Shown here piece after piece: positions 25,556 through 34,660 of a DNA stretch of 64,000 nucleotides (the first letter of the stretch is position 1; every line of letters starts with the position of its first letter). The stretch is from Agrobacterium vitis (GTDB lineage: Bacteria; Pseudomonadota; Alphaproteobacteria; Rhizobiales; Rhizobiaceae): NCBI RefSeq assembly GCF_037039395.1, contig NZ_CP146243.1, forward strand, positions 1 through 64,000, in the 5' to 3' direction. Both the position numbers and the translations under genes were made by a program. A model generated the notes under the pieces. The model saw nothing but the letters and a program-made list of their open reading frames with translations, did not search any database and had not been told where the DNA came from.

Positions 25556-26919
25556 AGTTCATTTTTGCCGACAGCCTCGACCACGTCGATCCCGGATACG
25601 ATTTCCTTCGCGACCGATACTCTGCAGATCGCAAGCCATATTGGGATGACGTCTATCCCCATGAGATTATGGGTTATGCGCCTTACGATGGCATGCTTGT
25701 TTCGCGCGGGATTGTCGGCGGGACGGCAGTCGGCGGAAAATATACTGAAGCCCAGGCCATGCGCTTCCGTCGCGACGGCGCTCGAAGCTTTCTTCGGCTC
25801 GATAAGCCACCGTTCAGCACACTTCCTATCTTTGGGGACTGCGGTGCGTTCACGTATCATAAGGAAGAGCGACCACCGTACACGTCGGAGGATACCGCCG
25901 AGTTCTACGATGACGGCCGTTTCACCCATGGCTGCTCCGTCGACCATATCATTTTCGACTTCGACGAAGACCTGACGGGTTTTAACGGTGGGACGGAAGA
26001 CGCCCGCCGCCGGTTCGACATAACTCTCCAAAACGCGGCCGAGTTTAAAGTCTCCACCCGCCACATGTCTAGCCGCTTCACCCCACTTGGGGTCATTCAG
26101 GGATGGTCGCCCGGAAGCATGGCAGAGGCCGCCCGTCAACTCGTCGCTATGGGCTACGACTACCTTGCTCTCGGGGGTACCGTTCCTCTGAAAGCCTCGC
26201 AGATCAAGGCCTGCCTCCGAGAAATCAGGGAGGCAGTTCCGCAAAGCACGAGAATACATGTCCTTGGATTTGCCAAGGCAGACGAAATCGAAACTTTCGA
26301 ACCCTTCAACATCACGAGTTTCGACACGACCTCGCCGCTTATCCGTGCTTTCAAAGATGCGAAGGCGAACTACTACCTGCCGAATTCTGCGGGAAGACTA
26401 GACTATTACACGGCAATACGCGTGCCGCAGGCGCTGGAGAACCCGAAACTTCAGCGGCTTGCGAAGCGCGGCGCTTTGAATCAGGAAGAATTGGTCAAGA
26501 TGGAACGCAGCGCCTTAGATGCGCTCCGAGCTTACGACCGATACGAAGCGTCGATCGACGACACACTTGAGGCTGTCTTGACCTACGCTACGCCAGCGTT
26601 GATGGGCGCGCCTCTTGCCGATCTTCCTGGAACGCGAGCAGTCGACGATCTCAGGGCGCGTTACAGGCGAACGTTGGAAGATCGGCCGTGGAAGGCATGC
26701 GCCTGTCCGATCTGCCAAGCACTCTCGATCGAGGTTCTTATTTTCAGGGCGAGTAACCGTAACAAGCGCCGCGGAATCCATAACCTGGGCGTCTACAAAT
26801 CGCTCGTAAACAAACTCCCATCTAGAAGTGAATTAAATGACGAAGCTGACATTCCAGGCGATACAAGCAAAGCAAAGCCAGACCCACACGGTCCTATCGT
26901 TTGCAGCCCTTGCATCTGA
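25552..26919 (+). CDS. dpdA: DpdA, DNA-directed transglycosylase (TGT homologue)
   Basis: This encodes 455 residues. It has a TGT-type barrel with GDCGAF (95-100, Asp96 equivalent to the base-binding Asp of TGT), LALGGTVPLK (206-214), and SFDTTSP (256-262, Asp258 equivalent to the nucleophile). A zinc site follows: C383-A-C385-x2-C388 with His410 in the GIHNL segment. In the Dpd system DpdA exchanges guanine for preQ0 in DNA. The divergence from tRNA TGTs, the que genes and the DGQHR neighbours support DNA as substrate. The last 30 or so residues after NKL look non-homologous and overlap the next gene by 83 bases, so the stop may have been displaced. Confidence 0.9.
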   Translation: MKFIFADSLDHVDPGYDFLRDRYSADRKPYWDDVYPHEIMGYAPYDGMLVSRGIVGGTAVGGKYTEAQAMRFRRDGARSFLRLDKPPFSTLPIFGDCGAFTYHKEERPPYTSEDTAEFYDDGRFTHGCSVDHIIFDFDEDLTGFNGGTEDARRRFDITLQNAAEFKVSTRHMSSRFTPLGVIQGWSPGSMAEAARQLVAMGYDYLALGGTVPLKASQIKACLREIREAVPQSTRIHVLGFAKADEIETFEPFNITSFDTTSPLIRAFKDAKANYYLPNSAGRLDYYTAIRVPQALENPKLQRLAKRGALNQEELVKMERSALDALRAYDRYEASIDDTLEAVLTYATPALMGAPLADLPGTRAVDDLRARYRRTLEDRPWKACACPICQALSIEVLIFRASNRNKRRGIHNLGVYKSLVNKLPSRSELNDEADIPGDTSKAKPDPHGPIVCSPCI

Positions 26920-27958
26920 ACTTCAGCAGTTCGCCACCATCGAGCGTGTTGCCCGTAACGAAGCGGGTGCGCTGAGTGGTTTTCAGCGCCCTCAGATCGC
27001 TGGTCACATCAGGGAAATCCGGGACTATCTGGAGAAGCCGGAAGCCATCCTTCCGAATCCTATCGTGGTTGCGTTTATCGACCGCGTCGAGGTTGGGCCT
27101 GTCGATGTTGATGGACGGTGTACTGTCGAGATTAACCTCGCCCGCGGCGCGCCAGGTCTCGTCGTCGATGGACAACAACGCCTGACAGCCCTTTCCCAAG
27201 TTCATGAGAAGGATTTTCAGGTATTCGTTTCGGCCGTGATCTGTGCGGATGAAGCCGAATTGCGCCGACAATTCGTCCTCATCAACAACACGCGGCCTTT
27301 GCCCAAATCTTTGATCTACGAACTGTTGCCCACTGTTCGGGGTTTGCCGCGCAGGCTTAGCGATCGATCACTTGCTGCGGAATTGGCTGCAAAGCTAAAT
27401 TTCGACCCACATTCATCGCTGAAGGGATATATCTATCAGCACACGAACCCGACGGGTATTATCCGCGACACCGCCATTCAACGCGTGATCATCAACTCGG
27501 TCAGCGATGGCATCATGCGCGAGATGGTCAAAGAGCCAAACGGCACAGAATTGTGTTTTGATCTGGTGAATGAATTCTATCGGGCCGTTCAATACGTGTT
27601 TCGAGACGAGTGGCGCGACCACACTCCGAAAACGTCTCGCTTGGTCCATGGCGCGGGCATTATGGCACTGGGATACGTCATGGAAATCCTGGCGCTCCTC
27701 GATGGGGCCAGGTCATGGCAAGATTTCGCCAAGGGCTTGGCGTGCCTTGTCGGCCGTACCGCGTGGACATCTGGGCAGTGGGACTTTGGCAACGGCGATC
27801 AACGGCATTGGAAATCGGTGCAAAACGTCAATCGTGACATTGTCACTCTGGGGCAATACCTGAATACAATTGTGAGGAAGGACGTCAAAGCGCGTCGGGC
27901 GGCGGCGACCGAAGTGCAAGACCTGAAAATTTCGGTACCAAGCGAGAGGGCTCAATGA
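26837..27958 (+). CDS. DGQHR-domain protein 2 (DpdB/DndB-like paralogue)
   Basis: This encodes 373 residues. VDGQQR is at 110-115, preceded by SGFQRPQIAGHIREI (47-61) and LPNPIVVAF (72-80), the same layout as the DGQHR gene before dpdA. Downstream RRQFVLINNTRPLPKSLIYELLP matches RQQFILVNKVKALDTRLIDELLP in the paralogue, so they arose by duplication or recruitment of close families. It starts inside the end of dpdA (83-base overlap) and overlaps queE by four bases. It may share or regulate the insertion function; which DGQHR gene is the true DpdB is not decidable by eye. Confidence 0.8.
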   Translation: MTKLTFQAIQAKQSQTHTVLSFAALASELQQFATIERVARNEAGALSGFQRPQIAGHIREIRDYLEKPEAILPNPIVVAFIDRVEVGPVDVDGRCTVEINLARGAPGLVVDGQQRLTALSQVHEKDFQVFVSAVICADEAELRRQFVLINNTRPLPKSLIYELLPTVRGLPRRLSDRSLAAELAAKLNFDPHSSLKGYIYQHTNPTGIIRDTAIQRVIINSVSDGIMREMVKEPNGTELCFDLVNEFYRAVQYVFRDEWRDHTPKTSRLVHGAGIMALGYVMEILALLDGARSWQDFAKGLACLVGRTAWTSGQWDFGNGDQRHWKSVQNVNRDIVTLGQYLNTIVRKDVKARRAAATEVQDLKISVPSERAQ

Positions 27959-28587
27959 CCTATGCGGTAAAAGAGCTTTTCAAAACCTTGCAGGGAGAAG
28001 GCGCGCAGGCCGGCCGCGCAGCAGTTTTCTGCCGTTTCGCCGGCTGTAACCTGTGGTCCGGCCGCGAGCAGGACCGCCAAAATGCGGTGTGCCAGTTCTG
28101 CGATACAGACTTCATCGGGACAGATGGCGAAGGCGGCGGCAAGTTTCGTGACGCCGGCGAGCTTGCGTCGGAGATCGCTCGGACATGGGGGGACGTGCAG
28201 AGCAGGCGCTATGTTGTCTTCACCGGCGGCGAACCGCTGCTGCAGATTGATGATGCGCTGATTGCGGCGGTCCACGAACACGGTTTCGAGATCGCAATCG
28301 AAACCAACGGGACGATCGAACCGCCGGAGGGCATCGATTGGATCTGCGTCAGTCCGAAGGCCGGCGCGCCATTCAATCTCAAATCCGGCAGCGAACTGAA
28401 GCTGGTTTATCCGCAGGCGCAGTTGCTTCCTGACGATCTCCCCGAGGTTTCCTTCGAGCACTATTTCCTGCAGCCAATGGACGGGCCGGAACAGTTTCAA
28501 AATATCGCGGCCGTGACGGCATTTTGTCTCGAAAACCCCCGCTGGCGGCTCAGCCTGCAGACACACAAAATGATCGGGATCCCATGA
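27955..28587 (+). CDS. queE: 7-carboxy-7-deazaguanine synthase
   Basis: This encodes 210 residues. It is a radical SAM enzyme that contracts 6-carboxytetrahydropterin to 7-carboxy-7-deazaguanine. The iron-sulfur cluster motif is C31-x14-C46-x2-C49, the lengthened form seen in many QueE proteins, and FTGGEPLLQ follows near 90. FKTLQGEG (9-16) is the usual QueE N-terminus. It overlaps queD by four bases (ATGA). Confidence 0.95.
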   Translation: MTYAVKELFKTLQGEGAQAGRAAVFCRFAGCNLWSGREQDRQNAVCQFCDTDFIGTDGEGGGKFRDAGELASEIARTWGDVQSRRYVVFTGGEPLLQIDDALIAAVHEHGFEIAIETNGTIEPPEGIDWICVSPKAGAPFNLKSGSELKLVYPQAQLLPDDLPEVSFEHYFLQPMDGPEQFQNIAAVTAFCLENPRWRLSLQTHKMIGIP

Positions 28588-28940
28588 AAATCACACAAGC
28601 ATTTACATTTGAGGCGGCCCACAGACTTCCAAATGTGCCCACAACGCACAAATGCCACCGCATGCACGGGCATTCCTACCGGGTCGAACTGCAACTCAAA
28701 GGCTCCGTTGATCCACGGACTGGTTTTGTGATCGACTTTTTTGATGTGGAGAAAGTTTTCGGGCCGGTTCTCGAGAGCCTCGATCATCATACACTCAACG
28801 ACATAGACGGCCTCGAAAACCCGACAGCGGAGAATATCGCTGTCTGGATTTGGCAAAAGGTCAAGCCGCTGCTCGACGAGTTGAATTCCGTGAAGGTATT
28901 CGAAACGCCATCCTGCTGGGCGGAGTTTGAAGGCAATTAA
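28584..28940 (+). CDS. queD: 6-carboxytetrahydropterin synthase
   Basis: This encodes 118 residues. It converts dihydroneopterin triphosphate to 6-carboxytetrahydropterin. Zinc ligands His13, His28 and His30 (in AAHRLP and MHGHSY), catalytic Cys24 and the LDHHTLND segment are all present. It is normal length for the family. It is translationally coupled to queE; queC starts 13 bases downstream. No folE is nearby, so the substrate must come from the chromosomal GTP cyclohydrolase. Confidence 0.95.
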   Translation: MKITQAFTFEAAHRLPNVPTTHKCHRMHGHSYRVELQLKGSVDPRTGFVIDFFDVEKVFGPVLESLDHHTLNDIDGLENPTAENIAVWIWQKVKPLLDELNSVKVFETPSCWAEFEGN

Positions 28941-28953
28941 AAGGAATCGGGCG

Positions 28954-29655
28954 ATGTCGACGACTGCACTGGTGCTATTTTCTGGCGGCCAAGATTCAAC
29001 GACCTGCTTGGCCTGGGCGCTCGACCGCTTCGAGCGCGTGGAGACCGTCGGTTTCGATTATGGTCAGCGCCATCGGATCGAGCTCGAATGCCGGGACACG
29101 TTGCGCGCTAAAATGACCGCGCTCAATCCTGTATGGGCGGATCGCCTTGGAGATGATCACACGATATCGCTCGCCGCACTCGGTGAGATCTCGGATACCG
29201 CGTTGACCAGTGGCATGCAGATCGAAATGTCCGCATCCGGACTTCCAAATACGTTCGTGCCTGGTCGAAACTTGATATTTCTGACCTTTGCAGCCGCCCT
29301 GGCGTATCGTCGCGGCCTAAAGCATATCGTAGGGGGAATGTGCGAGACGGATTATTCTGGCTATCCCGACTGCCGTGACGATACGATCAAAGCCTTGCAG
29401 GTGGCGCTCAACATTGGAATGGAAAAGCGGTTCGTCCTCGACACACCGTTGATGTGGATCGACAAAGCCCAAACTTGGCAACTGGCCAGGGATTTGGGCG
29501 GCCGGGCGCTCGTGGATATCATCGTGAAGGATAGCCACACCTGCTATCTCGGCGAGCGAGGCGTGTTTCATGATTGGGGTTATGGCTGTGGCACGTGCCC
29601 GGCCTGTGACCTGCGGGCAAAAGGATACGAAAAGTTCGTCGCGGAAGGAGTGTGA
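28954..29655 (+). CDS. queC: 7-cyano-7-deazaguanine (preQ0) synthase
   Basis: This encodes 233 residues. It is an ATP-dependent enzyme that converts 7-carboxy-7-deazaguanine to preQ0. The PP-loop SGGQDS is at 10-15 and the C-terminal zinc site CxGxCxxC ([11 protein letters not shown]) with an upstream Cys is intact. AAGGA lies before the ATG. It completes the QueD-QueE-QueC route needed to supply DpdA. Confidence 0.95.
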   Translation: MSTTALVLFSGGQDSTTCLAWALDRFERVETVGFDYGQRHRIELECRDTLRAKMTALNPVWADRLGDDHTISLAALGEISDTALTSGMQIEMSASGLPNTFVPGRNLIFLTFAAALAYRRGLKHIVGGMCETDYSGYPDCRDDTIKALQVALNIGMEKRFVLDTPLMWIDKAQTWQLARDLGGRALVDIIVKDSHTCYLGERGVFHDWGYGCGTCPACDLRAKGYEKFVAEGV

Positions 29656-29668
29656 CAAGGAGAGCGGG

Positions 29669-30232
29669 ATGAATACGCGAAACAGACAATGGATCGAGGG
29701 CGGGATTTTTCTTGCTGGCTTCACCGCCTGCATCCCGCTCGCCAATTATATGATTGGCCATGTCGGCACGATCTGCGTGCCTAACGGTCCCTGCATGATC
29801 CCCGTCGGCTTTGGTCTGACGGCGCCAAGCGGTGTCCTGCTCGTCGGGCTTGCCCTCGTTCTGCGCGACCTGGTGCAGCGTCGCCTCGGCCTTTTGTGGT
29901 CGCTCGGAGCGATCATAGTTGGCGCTTTCCTGTCGACGACCTTCACGGCGCCGTCTTTGGCGCTGGCCTCTGCAAGCGCCTTCCTGATCTCCGAGTTCGC
30001 TGACCTGCTGGTGTTCACGCCTCTGCAGAAAAAGGGCCTGGTCAAAGCGGCCTTTGCAAGCAGTATTGTCGGCCTCATCGTCGATAGCGTGATGTTTCTT
30101 TGGCTGGCATTCGGTTCGCTTGATTTTATGGCTGGACAGGTTGTAGGGAAATTGATCATGGTTGTAGCGGCGCTTCCAGTACTGTTCTGGATCCGCAACC
30201 GCGACCGACGATTGGGGCTGATGGCAGCATGA
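29669..30232 (+). CDS. VUT-family queuosine-precursor transporter
   Basis: This encodes 187 residues. It is an integral membrane protein with about six predicted hydrophobic helices, of the YhhQ/VUT family that imports preQ0/preQ1. Conserved blocks SEFADLLVFTPLQKKG and SIVGLIVDSVMF are characteristic. The ATG at 29669 has AAGGAGA upstream. It overlaps the next gene by four bases. A decayed second copy of the same family is present at 31966-33515. In this setting it would add salvaged precursor to the preQ0 pool. Confidence 0.88.
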   Translation: MNTRNRQWIEGGIFLAGFTACIPLANYMIGHVGTICVPNGPCMIPVGFGLTAPSGVLLVGLALVLRDLVQRRLGLLWSLGAIIVGAFLSTTFTAPSLALASASAFLISEFADLLVFTPLQKKGLVKAAFASSIVGLIVDSVMFLWLAFGSLDFMAGQVVGKLIMVVAALPVLFWIRNRDRRLGLMAA

Positions 30233-31143
30233 CGACAGAGGCCGAGGATAAACTGGGATGTATCCAGGCCGTTTTTGAGGCCATTAGGGGTAAGTCTATC
30301 TCCTTCTTTCCTCGAGTCGACGACAATCGCGCCCCGGGCAAGCTGCGCACGCTTACCGACAAGGAAGCGATCGAAGTAATTGGTGCCGAGGTCAAGCAGT
30401 TGGCGCCTGACAAAGACTCCCTTGAGGCCGCGTTGAAGGTCGCTCGCGAGTCTCTCGACGAAGTCACTGCTCAGACCGACTATCAGGACGGAAAAGCGAC
30501 GCGGTTACTCACCATCTTGACCTTTATGTCCGCCTTCTCCGGACTTGCCTTCAACCGGCTTGCGGATGGCTATCCGCTCTCGATTATATCCTGGGCCGAT
30601 AAATGGTCAGCAATCAACAGCGGCCTGGTTGTCGTCAGTTATCTGCTCTTCGCAGCGTTTGCCTTGCTAGCCACCTCCGGGGCTCTGGTGACGTTTCATG
30701 CGATCAGGGTTCGCTTCCGCTATCCAAGAGCAGTTGCGAAGGACAAGCCTCCGGTCTCGATGCTTTTTTGGATGGGGATCTCGCGTACTCAGCCAAACCG
30801 GTGGGCAAAAGCCTTCGTTGACCCCGCCGATGCGACAAAAGTCGCACCGGAACTGCGGACGGAATACCTTAGGAACTATATTGTCGAAACATATCTGATC
30901 GCCGCTAAGGTCGCCGATAAAGTGAGGTTTCTAGAGCCGGCGCAGCGCATCCAGTCCTGGGCTATCACGGCCTTGTTCTCTTGGATTATCACAACGGCTG
31001 GCGTATTTGCCTTTGTGCATCCGGTTAAAAAAGAGTCTAATCCGGTGATTCGAATAGAAACGCCGATTTCCTCGGTGTGCATTACTGGTGAAAACAATGT
31101 CTCCACGGCAGCAAACGGCCAGCCTTGCAGCACCTCGCCCTGA
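30229..31143 (+). CDS. Membrane protein of unknown function in the Dpd operon
   Basis: This encodes 304 residues. A soluble N-terminal region of about 80 residues is followed by DYQDGKATRLLTILTFMS at the start of a hydrophobic segment, a second helix near 130-155, a cytosolic segment, and a third helix near 245-263 before a short periplasmic tail. The D-x-KA-x-LLTI motif entering two membrane helices resembles the layout of small membrane effectors in nucleotide-signalled defence systems. I do not claim that family. It overlaps the transporter gene by four bases, so it is operonic. It is not one of the named dpd genes. Confidence 0.7.
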   Translation: MTTEAEDKLGCIQAVFEAIRGKSISFFPRVDDNRAPGKLRTLTDKEAIEVIGAEVKQLAPDKDSLEAALKVARESLDEVTAQTDYQDGKATRLLTILTFMSAFSGLAFNRLADGYPLSIISWADKWSAINSGLVVVSYLLFAAFALLATSGALVTFHAIRVRFRYPRAVAKDKPPVSMLFWMGISRTQPNRWAKAFVDPADATKVAPELRTEYLRNYIVETYLIAAKVADKVRFLEPAQRIQSWAITALFSWIITTAGVFAFVHPVKKESNPVIRIETPISSVCITGENNVSTAANGQPCSTSP

Positions 31144-31918
31144 CACGGGTCGCGCGGGACCGCTGGTCCTGATTGATGCGGATAACACCCTCTGGGACAC
31201 GGATGGCGTTTTTGCCAAAGCGCAGTTGGGTCTTCTAGACGCGGTCGAGCATGCCGCCGAGTTGACTGGTCCTGAGGTCAATCGCCTAGAGTTCGTCCGG
31301 AAATTCGATCAGGAATTGGCTCAGAGGCATCATCTTGGTCTTCGCTATCCTACGCGCCTGCTCATCGATGCGTTGACACTCGGGCTACGGGGCGTGGATT
31401 TTCGAGAGGCTGTGCGGCGTGCCTGGAGCAATGGTGCGGATTCAGGTCTCGGCCGTGCTGTGGTGGCCAACATCGAGAGCCAGTTCTTCGCAAACATCGC
31501 AAAACAGCCAAAGCTCCTTGTTGGCGTCGTTAAGGGTTTGCGCGACCTTGCCTCCATCGGCGCGACGTCGGTCGTTTTCACGGAAGGGAGCCGTAAGCGT
31601 GTGATGCGCACGATCGAATCGCACCAACTCAGCGGGTTCGTAGATCGTGTCTTTGAGGCGCCAAAAACGGTCCGCATGTTTGAGCGGGTGAAGAAACTGG
31701 CGACGGTCAACCAGTCAGTCTATGTGATTGGCGATCAGCTTACCCGCGACATCCGACCGGCAAACGAGGCTGGTGTCAAGACGATCTATATACCTGGCGG
31801 CTTTCAGCCGAAGTGGGAGTTCGAAGCCGGCACCCTGCCGACATTCCAAGCTCCCTCGTTCGATGCGGCGGTGACGTTCCTGCTTCACTCCGAAGATGAT
31901 ACCCGCCCGGCCGACTAG
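31097..31918 (+). CDS. HAD-superfamily hydrolase
   Basis: This encodes 273 residues. Motif I is LIDADNTLWDTD (nucleophile Asp27, general acid Asp29), motif II Thr in VVFTEGS, and motif IV GDQLTRD. The layout fits phosphatases or nucleotidases, and in this operon a nucleotide or deazaguanine-nucleotide substrate is possible but unproved. It overlaps the membrane protein gene by 47 bases. An upstream in-frame GTG at 31088 is an alternative start. Confidence 0.75.
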   Translation: MSPRQQTASLAAPRPDTGRAGPLVLIDADNTLWDTDGVFAKAQLGLLDAVEHAAELTGPEVNRLEFVRKFDQELAQRHHLGLRYPTRLLIDALTLGLRGVDFREAVRRAWSNGADSGLGRAVVANIESQFFANIAKQPKLLVGVVKGLRDLASIGATSVVFTEGSRKRVMRTIESHQLSGFVDRVFEAPKTVRMFERVKKLATVNQSVYVIGDQLTRDIRPANEAGVKTIYIPGGFQPKWEFEAGTLPTFQAPSFDAAVTFLLHSEDDTRPAD

Positions 31919-32122
31919 GCGGGTGAAAACCCGAACTATTTGCGGGTCCAGAACAGGACGTAATCCTCGCCGACCTCCTCGTATTCACGCCGCTCCAGAA
32001 GAAGGGGCTCGTGAACCTGCTTTTGTCAGCAGTGTTGCCGGCCTCATCGTCGACAGCAGAACGTTTCTTTGACTCGCCTTCGGCTCGCTGGATTTCCTGG
32101 CTGGCCAAGTTGTCAGTAAACT

Positions 32123-33432
32123 GGACACCTCTAAAAACCTCCCCATTTTCCGCGTTTCATGATTCAATCCGGCCAGTGTGATTTTCTGGGAGCGGATGAT
32201 GCGTGGGCAACCGGGCTTTTGGGATTTGGATGATCGTTACGAACGGCTGAGTGCCGTCGGCGATCCGCTGGAGAAGCTCAACAGCATCATTCCATGGGCG
32301 ATATTTGAAAAACCTTTAGCGAAGGCGCTGAAGCGGTCCGACGGATCGAAGGGTGGACGTCCACCATTTCCGTCGGTTCTGATGTTTAAAATCCTGGTGC
32401 TGCAAGCGCTTTATAATCTCTCCGACGACCAAGCGGAGTTTGTTATCCAGGACCGGCTGTCGTTTATGCGTTTCCTTGGCCTTTCCCTTTCGCAGAAGGT
32501 GCCGGATGCCAAGACGATCTGGCTGTTCCGAGAGAGTTTGGTGCGTGCAGGTGCCATTGATAATCTGTTTGCCCGTTTCGACAAGCATCTCTCACGTTCC
32601 GGATATCTGGCCAAAGGCGGGCAGATCGTTGACGCCACGATCATCCAGGCTCCCAAGCAACATAACAGCCAGGACGAGAAAGACGCGATCAAGGCCGGCG
32701 AAATCCCTGAGGACTGGAAGGATAAACCCGCCAGGCTGGCCCAGAAGGACCGCGACGCGCGATGGACAGTGAAGTATTCCAAGGCGAAACGGCCAACGGA
32801 GACGCCGACGTCGACGACGACTGGCCAGCACGATATTGCCATTCCAATGTTTGGTTACAAAAACCATGCAGGCATCGACCGAGCCCATGGCTTTATCCGG
32901 GGATGGACGGTGACGAGTGCGAGCGCCCATGACGGAGCCCAGCTTCGAAACGTAGTGACCAAAGACAATACCGCGTCGACGGTCTGGGCCGATACGGCCT
33001 ATCGCTCCAAGACCAACGAGGAATGGTTGCAGGACAATGGCCTAAAGTCCGACATCCATCAGAAGAAGCCAAAGGGCAAACCCATGCCGGAGGCGATGTC
33101 GCGCGCCAACGGCCGTCGTTCGAAGGTCCGCTCCGCCATCGAACATGTCTTTGCGCGGCAGAAGGACAAGATGAAGCTCTTCGTGCGCACCATCGGAATC
33201 AGCCGAGCGAGGGTGAAGATCGGCATGGCCAATATCACCTACAACATGCTTCGCTATGTCTGGCTGACTGGAAAACCACGGACCGCATAACGCGCAGCTG
33301 GCCGGAAGGCCGAAATGCATGCCGCAGATGCGGCAATCATCACAAAAAATGGGCGATCATCCGCGCGAGTTCATCGCGGAAATACATCCACGGCACCATC
33401 TTGCCAACTGCGACCGGTAAATCGAGGTGTCC
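32123..33432 (+). mobile_element. IS5-family insertion sequence 1
   Basis: The element is bounded by inverted repeats GGACACCTC (32123-32131) and GAGGTGTCC (33424-33432). The 4-base AACT (32119-32122 and 33433-33436) is directly repeated at both ends, the expected target duplication. It is 1310 bp long with one transposase gene. The target is the decayed VUT transporter gene. Confidence 0.85.
32196..33290 (+). CDS. IS5-family transposase
   Basis: This encodes about 364 residues. It has a typical DUF772 N-terminus (FDLDDRYERLSA-like start, PSVLMFKILVLQALYNLSDD) and DDE catalytic domain (VDATIIQAPK with Asp, VWADTAYRS with Asp, and the IEHVFARQKDKMKL segment with Glu). The start at 32196 has GGGAG just upstream; an earlier GTG at 32178 is in frame. 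It appears intact and could be active. Confidence 0.9.
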   Translation: MMRGQPGFWDLDDRYERLSAVGDPLEKLNSIIPWAIFEKPLAKALKRSDGSKGGRPPFPSVLMFKILVLQALYNLSDDQAEFVIQDRLSFMRFLGLSLSQKVPDAKTIWLFRESLVRAGAIDNLFARFDKHLSRSGYLAKGGQIVDATIIQAPKQHNSQDEKDAIKAGEIPEDWKDKPARLAQKDRDARWTVKYSKAKRPTETPTSTTTGQHDIAIPMFGYKNHAGIDRAHGFIRGWTVTSASAHDGAQLRNVVTKDNTASTVWADTAYRSKTNEEWLQDNGLKSDIHQKKPKGKPMPEAMSRANGRRSKVRSAIEHVFARQKDKMKLFVRTIGISRARVKIGMANITYNMLRYVWLTGKPRTA

Positions 33433-34660
33433 AACTTATCACGGTGATCGCGACACCACCGTTTCCGATCTGGAGCCGGAGCCGCGATCGGCGTCCGGGG
33501 CTATCGCCAGCATGAATCAGATCGACCTCACCACCAGTCTAGCGCCGTGAGCCGTCTCTGACCAAGAATCACTCCTGGTCGCTCGTCTTGTAAAGGCTGA
33601 GGTAGCTTTTGATTTGGGGCCAGTCGGTTATCTTCTCGTGCAACTTGATCTTCAGCGTGCGGATATCGCGTTCTATCAGTTCGCGACCGGATGACGTGTC
33701 CAAGCTCTTGAGCGACCATGGATCACGCCAAAAGTCAGTGGGGATTCCCTTGATCAGATCTTTGGCCTTTTTGCCTGCCGTCAAGCCGTTGTCGCCCATC
33801 ACAGGCGCGTCCGAAAAAACGGGGTCATAGTCGGATTTCAACTTTTCGACGATCATTTCAGTAAGGGTTTGAATACTCGCCTTCAACACAAGGTTGGGAA
33901 ACTGAGCGGCGTTTTTGTAGTCGATTCCGTATTCACCGAAAACAGCCGCCCAGATAGCGTACAGGACAGACAGCGCGTCGCTCTCATCCTCTTTGGCCTC
34001 CGGAAATGCGCGCACAATCGCCCGTATAGACTGCTCAACAGCACTGGGAGGAAGGCTTGCCGCTGGACCTTCTGTGTGCCTGTTGTTCACCCAATCGATC
34101 ATTCGATAGAACGGGCTGTCAGCATTTTCAGAAACAACGTCAATGGCGGTCGCGAACTTTGGCACCGTGACCGACGCTTGTGTGAGTCGCGTGCGAAGCG
34201 TCGACTCGATTTGATCAAAGTTAGCAATCAACGCTCGCAAGTTGTCTGTTGGGACCTTGTGAGCCTTGTTGTTAATTGTAACGAACTGGAATGCGCGCTC
34301 TAACTTCGGCATCTGAACAAAAAGAGACACTGGGATTGCAGCATCAAAGTCAAGCAGAGCCATCCCTCGGAGCCTGTGCTGACCATCGATAATGAACGAC
34401 GATTCTTTCACTGCATCGGAAAACGTTATCTGGACCTTGCCGTCGATTGGCGCCGTCATGTGGAAGCATGCGGCGTCCGCTTTTATATCCTCTAGCGTGT
34501 CCACCTTGGCAACAGTTTCATCAAACGCAATAGTCACCCCAGCCGGGATCACATTGTTGGGGGACGCCTTGAAGAATTTGGTGATTTGCTTCAGCCTGGA
34601 ATCAACCAAAGCCCGTTGGACATTCCCGCTGTCGATCTTAGAGTCGGACTCGAAAAGCCT

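Larger units (their letters stand above)
31966..33515 (+). pseudogene. Decayed second VUT transporter gene split by an IS element
   Basis: Bases 31968-32115 align by eye with 30000-30150 of the intact transporter gene: the segment reading ADLLVFTPLQKKGLV is preserved, then frameshifts follow. After the IS element, 33437-33515 resumes the alignment with 30160-30232 and ends in the same region (LITVIATPPF versus LIMVVAALPV, then RDRRPGL versus RDRRLGL and the TGA). The N-terminal two thirds is missing. It must have been a related paralogue, not an exact duplicate, because identity is moderate. Confidence 0.8.

Noticed and set aside
23508..28940. Possible Dnd phosphorothioation system because of DGQHR (DndB-like) proteins
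   Set aside because: No DndA, DndC, DndD or DndE homologue is present, while dpdA and the three que genes fit 7-deazaguanine modification.
25552..30232. Ordinary tRNA queuosine operon
   Set aside because: The TGT homologue is strongly diverged, no queA/queG/queF gene is present, and the gene is coupled to DGQHR genes that act on DNA.
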